64,000 bases of DNA, taken from NCBI GenBank assembly GCA_037962975.1, contig CM075669.1, positions 81,202,001 to 81,266,000 on the forward strand, read 5' to 3'. This document shows, piece by piece, positions 33,492 to 44,975 of this stretch (positions are counted from its first letter, which is position 1; every line of letters begins with the position of its first letter). The notes beneath the pieces are model-generated. The model was not told where the DNA came from. It worked only from the letters and a program-made list of their open reading frames with translations, and searched no databases. The translations under genes were made by a program, and so were the position numbers. The DNA comes from Clitoria ternatea. Lineage: Eukaryota; Streptophyta; Magnoliopsida; Fabales; Fabaceae.

Positions 33492-36211
33492 TGCCGAGTA
33501 AGCCACTCTTCAGTCAGGACCGAGTGAATCCTCTTCGGTCAGCACCGAGCTACCCTTCAGGCGGTTCAGAGTCCTTTTCAGTCAGCACCGAGTGAATCCT
33601 CTTCAGTCAGCACCGAGTCACTCACTCTTCAGTCAGCACCGAGGGAATCCTCTTTGGTCAGCACCGAGTCACTCTTCAGTCAGCACCAAGTGAGTCACTC
33701 TTCAGTCAGCACCGAGTGAGCTACTCTTAGTCAGCACCAAGTCACTCACTCTTTAGTCAGCACCAAACCACCCTTCAGGCGGTTCCGAGTCCTCTTCAGT
33801 CAGCACCGAGTGAATCCTCTTTAGTCAGCACCGAGTCACTCTTCAGTCAGCACCGAGTGAGTCACTCTTCAGTCAGCACCAAGTGAGCTACTCTTAGTCA
33901 GCACCGAGTCACTCACTCTTCAGTCAGCACCGAGCCACTCTTCAGTCAGTACCGAATGGTCCATTTTTCAGTCAACACCAAGTGAGCCACTCTTCAGTCA
34001 GCACCGAGTCCTCTTCAGCCAGTTCTGAGCTACCCTTCAGGCGCTTCCGAGTCCTCTTCAGTCAGTTCCGAGTCACTTTTTACTCGGTTCCGATTGAGTG
34101 TTCCAATCAGAATTGTTTTGCTTGTCCGCTCAATCCAATTGCACACCATTGCACATGGACTCTCCTCACAGTAACTCAACGCCGACCAACAAAGCAACAC
34201 CGAGCAAGCTTTCACTCGGTCAGTACTTTTCCACTCAGATTATTTCCCTCTGTGGTGGATACCGACTGATCTACTAAATCCGAGTCAGATTCCACCAATT
34301 GTGAATGCTGACATGGATTTCCACTATCCAAGTGGATCCTTGAATTAAGGGGGGCAGCTCACAATAAGATGAAGAAGGAAAATAATAAAGAATTCCCACC
34401 AGCCTCCATTCCCTACGATTGTCAAGATCCAGGCTGTTTCTCCAACACACCATCCAAGTTGCTTTGCTAATTTTGTGGGGCGGCTGATAACAAACAAAAT
34501 TAAAATAATAAGTTATTCATCAGCTGCTGTTATTAGTAGCCAGGCTGTCCAAGTAATCAATGCACACTTGGGGACTCCTATAAGTACCCCAACGAAAGAG
34601 AAGAAGAGGATCCTGGAAGGCTCCATTGGAAAGAACTTTGAAGCATTTTCTTTAGAGAGAGGAAACAGAGCTTTAAAAACCAACACCGTCCCTCTTTTCC
34701 TCTCTCCACTGTCCACCCCCCTTTGAATATTCACAACACCATCCCTCTCTTCCTCTCTCCACTGTCCCTCTCCTCTTTTCCACCCAATAGCCTCTCCTCC
34801 TACACCACTCCGTCCCTCTCCCCTCTCTACACAGTCCTCTCTCCTTCACCAACACCACACAGCCCCCTCAAAATAACACCGCCCCTCACTCTCTTCACAC
34901 CAACCGTCCTCCTCTAAACCCACACCACACAGCCCCCTCAAAACAACACCGTCCCAACCTTCTTTAAATCCTCCCAACTGTCCTCCTCTAAACCCACACC
35001 AACCGTCCTCCTCAAAGCCCACACCGTCCCAGCTCTTCCTAACCGTTCCAATACCGTCCCTTCTTTAGAGCCAACACTATACCGTCCTCTCTCCAACGTA
35101 CAGCCCCTCCAACTCCATAACTGTCCTCTCTCCTCACCAACACCATGCAGCCCTCCAACTCCATAATTATCCTCTCTCCAACCAACACCATATAGCCCCT
35201 CCAACTCCACACCGCACACCGTCCTCCCTCAAATCTTCACCAACACCGTCCCTTCACACCGTCCTTCACCTCTCCTCCACCCACACCAACCGTCCTCCTC
35301 AAAACCCACACTGTCCTCTCTCCTAACCCATACGGTCCTTCCTTCTCCCCTAAACCCATACCATCCAATCTCCTCCTAAATCCTCACCACACCATCCAGC
35401 CCCATAATTCAACAGAAGCTCCAATACCAGCGCTCTTTCTCTCTCTCTCATCACACTGGTCCCAATCTGTCCCTCATTTTTTAATGTTTGTATTAATTTT
35501 TTTCTATTAAAATTAATTGTTGTTTGATGGAACTGTTTCCTTTCCAATAAGTAATTAATTTTCGTTGATCGGATTAGTCCCTCATCAAAAATCTGTTCCT
35601 CATTATCAGTATTTGTTATTATTTATTTTTCCATCTAATTTAATTAACTGTTAATTGATGAATCCATTTCTTTTTCAATTACTAATTAATTTTTAATAAT
35701 TGAATTAATCCCCACCAAGATTCATATTAAATATTAACAAGAATGAGTGCTTCATACATTTTATTTATTTTCTTAAAAAGGCGGAGTGAGATTAATTTAG
35801 ACGAGACGTCCTGTTAATCTCATTTTTTTCTTGAAAAAAGGTGGAGCGAGTTTAATTTGGACAAGACGTCCTGTTAATCTCATGTAAAAATTCCATGTTT
35901 ATTTTTGTATATTTTGTCATTTCGTGTACTTTCTTTTCATGAAGAAGTTAAAATAATTTCTGGGTTAATTATAATGCGCGCTATCATATTGAGGTAACCA
36001 TTTTTATAACGGACAGTTGTGAGGTGCTAATACCTTCCTCTCCTGTAATCAGACTCCCGAATTTGGAATTTCATTTTTTTGACCAATGCTTTAATGAAAG
36101 GTTTTTCCGATATTTTATCCTAAAAAATATTGGTGGCGACTCCCTGTTTTTCTTTTCGAACTAAAAATCATTTTGAGGGTCGGTCGGGCCGCCGCGATCC
36201 CGATTGGGACA
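33492..36211 (+). mobile_element. Ogre 3' LTR, right part
   Basis: It continues the LTR interrupted at 22943 and matches 11252-13879. The CCGAGTG minisatellite is at 33500-34080, the TATA-like site at 34579-34585, the C-rich segment at 34681-35400 and the hairpins at 35788-35881. It ends GATTGGGACA at 36211. Confidence 0.92.
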
Positions 36212-37424
36212 GAATGTTAAGATCACTAGGTCCATTCTTGCCTAAACCAATAACCCATTGATTTCTCAAGGTTCTTCACCAATCCTAGAGACCTCCAAAA
36301 CTTCATTCAGAAATTTTTTGAAAAGGATATCATCTCTCCTCACTACATCAATGCTGAGATTTTTGACCATCCCAGTTTCACCTTCACCTTCACCACTATA
36401 ATCTCTTCCCTTTTCTTACTCTCAAAGAAGAAGTATAACATCCTTAATTTTTAAAATAAATTTCAATAAATCAAATAAAATTTTGCAAATAATTCAAATT
36501 TCCAAAACAGAATTTGAATTAAATAATAATATTCTCAAATTTACATTAGCCGACTGGCTCAATAAGTTTACAATAAATAAATAAAACACTCGGTATTCTC
36601 AGGAGCCGGCCAAGGCTTCTACCAAAATACACTCCGAGCAGCTGAGTGACTTCTCATATCATGGTTGGGCCCTTCATCCACTGAAAAAAATAACAATTAT
36701 AGAGGGTGAGTATAAACATATCAAATAACAGTTATTGAATTGGATTAAAAGTCCAATTAATAACTATTTTCATAAAACACAACTGAGACATATATATACT
36801 CATCACAAACAACATGTTATTCTCAATAACACATAAATCAGTGTATGCACATGCTCAATTAAATGGATCCATTAAGTCTTTTAATTTGTGTTGCAACACT
36901 GGCTCCCCGAGCCATAACTCAGCTCCCAGCTGATCCAGCCATTTTACAGGTACCAAACCGCTCTGCCCCCAAAATGTAACACCGAGTATCACTCCCAGAG
37001 TGATAGTGGTACTCTACTCAGTGCTACGGGCCGAACTTGAGTCTAACTCAAAGGCGTCCGTGGTATAAAAGGAACCACCACAAGGTCTATGCCTTCATCA
37101 GGCCGTCCACTCATCTGGACCGGCATCACAGGCCCCCTGCAGTCTTGTGTGCGTCTGAATACAATTGATATATCAAATAAATATCAATCATTAATCACAT
37201 ATCAACACCATCTCATGTCATTCCACTTGGTATAACAATAGGCACAGTACATGATAACTTCATGCATATAATTCATATCATATCGCCTTCATCAATCTCA
37301 TATGAACTCAATATCATGAACAACAACATCATATATAAACTCGATATGAATGGAAAATAATTAACATAAAGTATGTTATTCAATTGGGGTCTCAATAACA
37401 TTTCATACATATATTGTGACATCC

Positions 37425-40051
37425 CAGATATTTATAGAAAATTTTGTGTAGTGAGAAAATATTAGAAATTATTTTTAGGAATTTATTTGATATTTTTATG
37501 AATTATTGGTTAATTATAAAGGGTGTGATTAGAAGAAGAGAAGTTTAATTAAATCTTTAAAGAAATTGTAAAGGAATTGGATAAATGACCGGTTGAAGAG
37601 GTTACTGGTCGGAAGTGACCGGTTGAGAAGGTAACCGGTTGCCATGAATTTAAATAATGGTTTCCTTCTCTTTCCTCAATCATTTGCGCAATCATTCACT
37701 CTTTCACGTGAAGAACATCTGTTACTTTTCTTCTTCTTCCTCCATAGTTGAGAGCTTTAAGCTTTAAAAGGAGGTCCATCTTTGCATCAAATCTTGAAAT
37801 AATTACAAAGCTGTGACAGTGGTTTCAAGGTAAGTCCTTTGAACCATTTAAAAATTGTTACCTCACTTCTTTCACTTCTTTTCTGGACCGAATGGTCATG
37901 TGTATAGAGGGGGGTACTGTTCCGATCCCCACTCCTCTTGGCTGTGAGCCTGAAAATGGCCCTTGATCGTATAGATGGTGGTGTGATGGTAACGTATTTC
38001 ATGTTCCAAACCATAGGTGGTGGAACGAGTAAGGAAGCTGGTGCTGGAACACGGAGGAGCTGTGAACCCAAAAACTGTTGAAGCGTGGAACAGAGGTAAA
38101 GGGGGGTGTTCGGGTTATAATTAATTAGAATAGGACATACTGTTTGAGTCATTGTAATGACTGTGAACCAAGTGAGAGTTGATGCTGAATGAAAACTGTG
38201 AATATGTAAATGAATGTACATATGAATGTACACACCGATCGGTTTAGGATCGTGTGTGTATGTGTGTGTGACTTAAGAAATAAGAGATGTTATTGAATAA
38301 AAGTTAATGTGTATGTATGCATGTGTATGGACACTGATCGGTTTCTGATCGTGTGTGTGGCATATTCCGATTGAAAGTGAATTATTTGATGATGTGATGA
38401 GATGATGCTAGGTGAAAGTTAATGTATATGCATGTATGTATCTGGACACCGATCAGTTGAGGATCGTGTATGTATGTGTAAATCCAATTGAAATTGAAAT
38501 GATGCTGTGACAATCGGTGTTTTGTGGCAATGTGGAGTCGGGTTTGACAAGCAGGTCACCCAAGTGATGTTGTTAATGGCCACTTGTGAAATGATTATAT
38601 GATGATGTGGTATGGGACGACCGACGATATATGTTACCCTTGTTTCTGGCTTCAGTGGTCAAGTAGGACCCAGTTGAGCTACCCAGAGGTCTATGACCCA
38701 GTGGTTGAGAGGGAGTCAAGCAGGACTCGGTGAACCAAGCAGGGTTCACAGGGTGTCAAGTAGGACCCCCAGCTGAAGGTCGATCCTTTGAGTATCCGGA
38801 TACTGTGTCAATTTTTTGAGTCAGTTGTGAAAGTTGATTTGATGATTTTGCTAAGTGTAATTAGTTTTAATTGCCGAATGAAGATTGAAATAATTGCTAA
38901 GTGATGTTATATTTACTGAGTGGTAAATTAGTTATAATTGCTGAAGGAGAATTGAAATATTTACTGAGTATTCGATGTATTTACCGAGTGTAATTTCATA
39001 TAATTGCCGAGTGGTTGGTATATTTTCCGGGTGGAAAATTGTTATATTTACCGAGCGGAAGTTATTGCTGAATGTTGTTATAATTGTCGAATGAGTTAAG
39101 TGATTTGTTAAAATGGCTGTGTTGATAGCTATAATTGTTGAGTGTGAGTGTACTGTTGAATGTGAGCTTAATGCCGAGTGTTAATGGATAAAGGCCGAGT
39201 GCGACTTCTAAATTAAGAATAAAAAGAATCGGATGGAGTTTATACTTGTATTTTATTTAAATTCCGTTCTAGATTAATTTTGATGCTAAACACTCACCCT
39301 TGCTGTGGTTTTCATTTTTAGTAACCAGTGACAGGGAAGAGGTCGGAGCCATGGAGGTGCGCCAAGCGGAGGACTGATGCCAAGGCATCGATTGAAATTG
39401 AATGAATTATGTAATATATATATATATATTTTGAGTTTTTCCGAGTGTTTGATGTTACAATGCGTTGTCTGTGTGTAGAATTAAAATTTGAATCGGTTAT
39501 GACTTCGTGATGTTATGTGATCGGTGTTTATTTGATAAATGAATTTGCATTGTAACAGAGTTGATCATCTGGTAAATCTAGCCGAGTGGATTCCTTATCC
39601 GAGTGAGGGCTTATTGATTTTATGCCCATTTGAGTATCCCTCATTCTTTCTAAGAGAAGAATAACCAAGAGACCTACTTCCGAGTGGAAGATTAGGGTGT
39701 CTCCGAGTGAGCAATGGCTGAGACTTCGAGTGAAGAAAGATGAGTGTTTTTGATTGAAGGTCAAAATGTTCCCGAATGAAGATATGAGTGAACCTTTTTT
39801 GAGTGGAAGTTAAGCTGTCCCGAGTGAAAGATGACCGAGTGAGAGAATTATTTCCGAGTGAACCCTGACTGTTTCTTTCTTCCGCTGTTTTCTAAATAAC
39901 TCTTTTATTAAAGGATATATTTTGATTATACTATTTTGAATATATTTAAGAAAAGTATATGTTATTTTATAATAAGACCGAGTGGAATTTTTATTAAATG
40001 CGAAAAAAAAATCTATTATGAAAAATGAGAAAAATGACGCGGGTCATCACA
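37425..40051 (+). mobile_element. Second Tekay-like solo LTR, nested inside the first
   Basis: It starts TGTGACATCCC, ends GGTCATCACA and is flanked by the perfect duplication TATAT (37420-37424 and 40052-40056), over 2627 bp. It has no coding domain. It contains about three 98-115-bp repeats around GATCGGTTTAGGATCGTG (38200-38490), a CCGAGTG-rich part (38990-39860) and a TA run (39415). The solo LTR at 52100-54212 is a shorter relative. Confidence 0.93.
38200..38490 (+). repeat. 98-115-bp repeat with GATCGG/GATCGTG motif
   Basis: ACACCGATCGGTTTAGGATC followed by GTGTGTGTATG recurs at about 38231, 38331 and 38446. Two copies of the same motif occur in the related solo LTR (about 52880 and 52987). 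Confidence 0.7.
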
Positions 40052-42340
40052 TATATCACATATATCATATCAATAATACCCTAAATCCATTCATAAACCA
40101 TCTATTTGAGATGTAACGCTCCCCTACCTGGAATTAAAGAGTTCCAGTAGCTCATCAAGTGTTATCCTAGTCGCTGCTCAAGAATTCTGACTAGAATTAC
40201 AATTCTGCACCAGTCCCAAGCTTTCTTCGTAATGAGAAGAAATGAAGATTTAATTATCTTTGTTGAATGGTTTTCAGAGAATTGGAAAGTAAGGCTGATG
40301 ATTTCACCTTTCAAGAGTTCTTCCTTTAATCCAACAATGGAAGGATTTGTATATATAATTCATGCAGAAGAGACGTGAATGAATGGAAGTATTCTGACAC
40401 ACGTCTCTTTATTGATAATGAAAGATTAAGATATTTAATGAAAAGGGGACAGCACATTAAAAAGGGTCCCATACTTAGAAAATATCTGAGAAAGGATTTT
40501 GCTAGAACGTAGAAGAACAGGATGACATGGAAAGCATCCATAGTAAAATATTTATTAATTCCGAATCGGTTTCTATGTATTCTTACTCGGTTTCAGCTTA
40601 TTCTGACTCAGTTTCCTCATTCCGGGCATCTCTTTCCGAGAGGACTTATCAGAGCCTCTTTCCGCTCAGAATTCCTTCATTCGGAGGAAATTCACTCGGA
40701 AAGGTTCCTTCTCATGAAACACTTGGCTTCCCTTCCTTAGAAATGACCCTTTCACAATTGTCTTATTCGGAAATACCTTAATCAGGCATATGACACTCGG
40801 ATATACCTTTTCCCGAGTCAAAGTCTTCCTCTTGCGTTCACTCGGAAGTCTTTCATCTAAAAGATCACTCGGAGTTCGGAGTCCACTTCCTTTCTTGGAA
40901 ATCATTCCTCTTGAAAGGATTACTCGGATATTTATTCTCCTCGGAATTATTTACTTAGAGCATACTCAATCAGAGTTGAAGTCTCTCTTTGTCCAAAAAC
41001 ACTCTTCCTGGAAAGACTCACTCGGAATATCTCACTCAGAAGTGTCACAGAGACACTTCACTCGGCAAACCATCCACCTAGATATACTCCACTCGAGAGT
41101 TTACTAATCAGAAATATTGGTCCGAGAAGTACTTCCACTTCTCTCGGGAACAACCCATTCGGAATCATTTCACTCGGAGATGTTCCCATTTCGCTCAGAT
41201 TTGCCTCACTCAAACGTGTTTCAATCGGATAATATTTTTCTTAACTCTGAATGATTTCCTTAATAATGTTTCACTTGGAAACATCTTAACTTCACTTGGA
41301 ATTAGTCTTCTGTCTTATTTCACTCAGAGTCATATTTATTTCACTCGGAATCAGATTCACTTCACTCGGAAAATTCTTGTCTTTGACATTTTTCACTCGG
41401 AATTTCATTCAAAGATTCTTCTTTAATCCTTTTTAAATTATTTTTCTAAAAGTCATAAAAATTGGGATATTACAAGAATTCTACTACCCAGAACTCATGC
41501 GAGTCATCTTCTGTAATCTAAAGCTTGTTGATGGACTACTTGAAGCTAGAGTAAAAAATATGAGTCATCACCAATGCCCAACTAGCTGAAATCACACAAC
41601 TTCCCTTCTGCGATGCTGAGTTTGCTGGTGGACATCCAGAAAATGAATGGGATTTCAATGACATCACCGCTCGCCAATCTCTTTGAAAAGCTGACCGTCC
41701 TCGAAGCAACCATAAATTGGTAGGCCATTTAACTATCAATACCTGCCTCCTTCACTTTTTCTTGGTTAAACTTTTGGTCCCTCATAGTGGAAATTATGCC
41801 TTGGTTAAAGAGGATGATATGCTCTTGATGTGGGCTATGCGAAATGAATAAGAGATTAATTGGATTTAGCTGTTAAATCTGTATATGCTCAAGGCCAAGG
41901 AATAGCAAAGCTTCCCTATGCTATCCTCCTCACAAATTTTCAACGTTTATGGTGTTGTCCTTGCTGGAGAACTTTCTGAGAAAATACCTCTTAAGGCATA
42001 CATTGGCACCCATCATCTCAACAAGATGGGCATAATCTATGTAGATAGAGCTTGGCTCTCCAAGATGGAAGGTATTCATGCCAACATTCCCTTTGAAGCC
42101 CCAATCAATGATCCTGCCTCTCCTCCTCATACACCTCAAGCACCACAAGGTGAACCATCTGCTCCCGCTGACCCCTTCACCTCTCTTTATGCTTATCTTG
42201 ATCAGCGCTTTGAAAGAATTGACAACACTCTTCAACAGTTCCAAATGACCAAGCAACAACATTTTGAGCTCATGGAGCAACATTATAAGGAGCTCTCAAA
42301 CAAAATTTCAGAAATGCGATTCTTTAATCCAGATAATTAG

Positions 42341-42540
42341 ATTCTTCTTGTTTTGTTATGTCTGTTTCCTTTGATATGCAATTTCAATTTCTGCACTTTG
42401 CCTCTGTACCTTCCCTTATTAATGAATGAATGAATTTTTCCCTTTACTTATCTCCCTGTGTTATACTCTATTATGTGTTTTTGATGATTACAAAGGGGGA
42501 GAAGAATTATAATTATTTGTTCATCCTTTTATAACAAATA
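42341..42540 (+). other. Sirevirus 2 3' UTR with polypurine tract
   Basis: CAAAGGGGGAGAAGAAT at about 42494-42510 matches the first PPT of Sirevirus 1 (9368). Similarity is lost soon after it. The further PPTs and the 3' LTR are missing. Confidence 0.7.
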
Positions 42541-43413
42541 GAAAAGGAGCAATAGAGACCAAAAACCTATGAGTGTGGAAATACATTTTTAAACTCAATA
42601 CTCAATAAAATGAAACATGGTAGAGGACAAATTTTTAGAGTAAATCCTCTTGATTATTTTGATATATATTCATCACTTCTTTTTTCTTAACATTTTTTTC
42701 TTTTTTATGCCTCTTTCTTTATTTTTTTTCTTTCTCTTTGAAGAATGAAAAGTTTACTATGAGAGACTAAACAACATACATACACTTGGGTGTACTTCCA
42801 CAATCATCAAGAACCTTTATCCATAACAATTCCAAAACTCTTAACCAATTCCTAAACAAGGGTAATCATGGTTTTTTTTATTAGATAATCATGTGGCTAA
42901 ATCAAGAAATGGGGGATGTTTATAGACTCAAATAGTTAACAATGAGAAATGTACAAGGTAGGTATTTGTCTAGTGGGCGAAGAAAACAAAAATGGCCTTA
43001 ATCACATCAAAGCATGTACATAGAACATAATACATCATGAAGAAACAAGTCAAGTTCTAGAGTACTAATAAATAAGGATCAATCAAGAAAGAAGAAAGAT
43101 GACATAATGTAGTCCATCTAATGAAGCTTAGAATCTTACCAGGGATGGTCAGTCTATCACAATTCATATACAATTTGATCTTTACAACTAACTTATTAAA
43201 TTAATATGCAAGGAAATTATTCACATGTCAGGAAATATTAGACAAGGATGATGTAATTATTTATTTAATAGAAATCCTAAAAATCAATAATAGGACATGC
43301 AAAATATATATATAACTTGAATTTTTGGTCTGTGAACAAGAAACAAAACAAATAAGGAAAATATTTTATAACTGAAGATTGGTGTCAAGATCTAGTTCCT
43401 TCTACTTCTTGCT
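42541..43413. other. Unrecognised AT-rich stretch
   Basis: I see no coding domain, tandem repeat or LTR pair. It lies between the truncated Sirevirus 2 and the end of the Athila RNase H, where Athila integrase should follow on the minus strand. No integrase motif is present. A pyrimidine-rich run lies at 42670-42750. Confidence 0.4.
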
Positions 43414-43414
43414 C

Positions 43415-43425
<11 letters not shown>

Positions 43426-43497
<72 letters not shown>
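43426..43497. repeat. (ATT)n microsatellite
   Basis: An almost pure ATT run of about 70 bp (about 23 units). Read on the minus strand it would give poly-asparagine fused to the RNase H fragment. This is an artefact of expansion at the break of the Athila element. Confidence 0.97.
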
Positions 43498-44378
43498 GGA
43501 GCACTTGGTGCTGATGAAGAGGGCAAAACATCTAATGGGAATTAGCTCAAGTTCTTTTTCAATTCTTCTTAAGTGATCAACTGCCAAATTTTCTGCTCTA
43601 ATCTTATCCTTAATTTCAATGTCAAATTCTTGGAGTAATAACATCCACCTGATTAATCATGGTTTTGCATCTAGTTTCTTTAAAAGGAACTTTAATGCTG
43701 CATGATCTAAAAATACAACTACTTTTGAACTAAGCAAACAAGATCTAAATTTATCAAATGCGAACATAATAACAAGTAGTTCTTTTTCTGTGGTAGTATA
43801 GTTAATTTGTGCAACATCCAAAGTTTGTGAGACATAGTAAATGACATGTTGTACTTTACTAACTCTTTGAGAAAAAATAGTTCCTAATGCATAATTTGAT
43901 GCATCACACATAAGTTCAAATGGAAGTGACCAATCTAGTATCTGGATGATTGGAGTGATGATCAAAACTTTCTTTAAACAATCAAAAGCCTTTTTATATT
44001 TATCATTAAAATTAAATATTATATTTTTTTGTAGTAAGTTAGACAATGGAATGACTATCTTATTGAAGTTTTTTATAAACCGCCTATAAAAACCTGCATG
44101 GCCAAGAATGGAACAGATATGTCGTACACAAGAAGGGTAAGGTAATTAAGAGATTACATCAATTTTTACAGGATTTACTTTTAAACCATTTTTAGATATT
44201 ACATGGCCTAAAACTATTATGAAGTGACATATCTCATAACTAAGAATAAGGTTAGTCTCAATGCATTTATGTAATACTTTATCTAGACTATATAAGCAAG
44301 TATCAAATGATGAACCATATACTGTGAAATCATTCATAAACACTTCCATGCAATTTTTTAGGAAATCAACAAAGATAT
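43498..44378 (-). pseudogene. Athila RT end and RNase H (3' of Tat insertion)
   Basis: Minus-strand frames show the Athila-type RT active-site region MEVFMNDFTVYGSS near 44345-44300, where the family has a YMDD/FMDD box, so the first Asp is lost. LGHVISKNGLKVNP follows. RNase H has FELMCDASNYALG, NYTTTEKELLVIMFA and FLDHAALKFLLKK, then MLLLQEFDIEIKD and DHL. It is interrupted by stops and by the Tat insertion at 44379. Its N-terminal RT half lies at 58246-58700, confirming the element was one unit before the insertion. Confidence 0.9.
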
Positions 44379-44605
44379 TGTTCCCCCCCGAGTTTAGGGA
44401 ATGGTCCCCACAAACCTCCCCACGTCACTTAGTGGTAGGATGATTAAGATTATAGCTTAATAGGCTAAGGCCTACTTTGTAACCTAGGTATAAAAGCGTC
44501 TGCGATACGCATGTTGTAACCAAGTGACACATTATAGATATTAATATACCTAATCCCTAAGAATATTTTCCTAGGGTTTTATACTCTAAGCTCTACGCGT
44601 GAACA
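44379..44605 (+). mobile_element. Tat 5' LTR
   Basis: It starts TGTTCCCCCCCGAGTTTAGG and ends CTACGCGTGAACA. A TATA-like GGTATAAAAGCG lies near 44489. The length of 227 bp is very short for a 10-kb element. The partner is 58023-58245. Confidence 0.93.
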
Positions 44606-44608
44606 TTT

Positions 44609-44628
44609 TGGCGCCCACTGTAGGGCCC
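44609..44628 (+). other. Tat primer binding site
   Basis: TGGCGCCCACTGTAGGGCCC starts three bases after the LTR. TGGCGCCCACCGTGGGGC-like primer sites are common in Tat-type elements. I do not assign the tRNA. Confidence 0.75.
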
Positions 44629-44703
44629 GGTAAAACAGATCCTACACCACCGTCACCTAGATCCCAACCCTAATTCTAATCCTGATTCCAGACAAATCTC
44701 TGA

Positions 44704-44970
44704 CTATGGTGAACACTCGCAACACATGACGAGAAGAGGATAACGGATATCGAACGCCATCTGATCATGTTGATCAGATACAACACCTCACCAACATGGT
44801 TGAAACCTTATAAAGGACAGTTGCCAACCTACAGCAAGAGAATACAAAACTCCGAGGGCAAAGGAGAAGGGGAGGTGCGCGGCGAGTCATACACACAATT
44901 TTAGGTGGATTCCCAGGAACCCATGCACGCCGATCGCACCAGTCGGGTCAGGTAAATTTGTTGTAGGAAC
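44704..44970 (+). pseudogene. Tat gag remnant
   Basis: The start MVNTRNT (then TGA) is followed in frame by a coiled-coil-like stretch (HLTNMVETL...NLQQENTKLRGQ) and directly by RVIHTILGGFPGTHARRS. That last segment resembles the GGF linker which normally lies after the gag zinc knuckle, just before protease. The capsid core and knuckle are therefore deleted. The frame is then cut by the Sirevirus solo LTR at 44976. Confidence 0.65.
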
Positions 44971-44975
44971 ACCCC

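Larger units (their letters stand above)
11093..36211 (+). mobile_element. Ogre-type Ty3/gypsy derivative without pol
   Basis: Two long LTR copies flank an internal region of about 7.8 kb that has an Ogre primer site (13882) and an Ogre-type gag (15213-16289) but no protease, RT, RNase H or integrase. The 5' LTR lacks about its first 1.1 kb because Sirevirus 1 interrupts it. The 3' LTR is split by a complete Tekay-type element (22944-33491). It must have relied on enzymes from another element. It sits inside the env-like ORF of Sirevirus 2. Confidence 0.85.
36434..41474 (-). mobile_element. Tekay-like solo LTR, itself interrupted
   Basis: It begins TATAACATCC (TG changed to TA) and ends GGGATATTACA, with target copies AGAAG (36429-36433) and AGAAT (41475-41479). 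Without the nested insertion it is about 2.4 kb and has no coding domains. It shares GAGCCGGCCAAGGC and CAGCTCCCAGCTGA segments with the Tekay LTR at 22944 and carries dozens of CACTCGG copies (40560-41400). It is therefore a solo LTR of a related family in the minus orientation, left by LTR-LTR recombination. Confidence 0.85.
36212..42340 (+). pseudogene. Sirevirus 2 env-like ORF, split by a solo LTR
   Basis: The parts 36212-36433 and 41475-42340 join to a diverged copy of the ORF at 8085-9206. The left part carries segments like TTCTCAAGGTTCTTC and the region of LHHYN; its first codons were lost at the Ogre junction. The right part resumes at YYPELMR-like sequence, reads through the position of the codon-96 stop of copy 1, and continues through GTHHLNKMG, HANIPFEAP, a Pro-rich linker and the end FNPDN (stop 42338-42340). 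Several stops and frameshifts show it is older than copy 1. The insertion at 36434-41474 has TSD AGAAG/AGAAT. Confidence 0.85.

Noticed and set aside
43414..43644. Poly-asparagine protein
   Set aside because: ATT microsatellite read in antisense, fused to the broken Athila RNase H.
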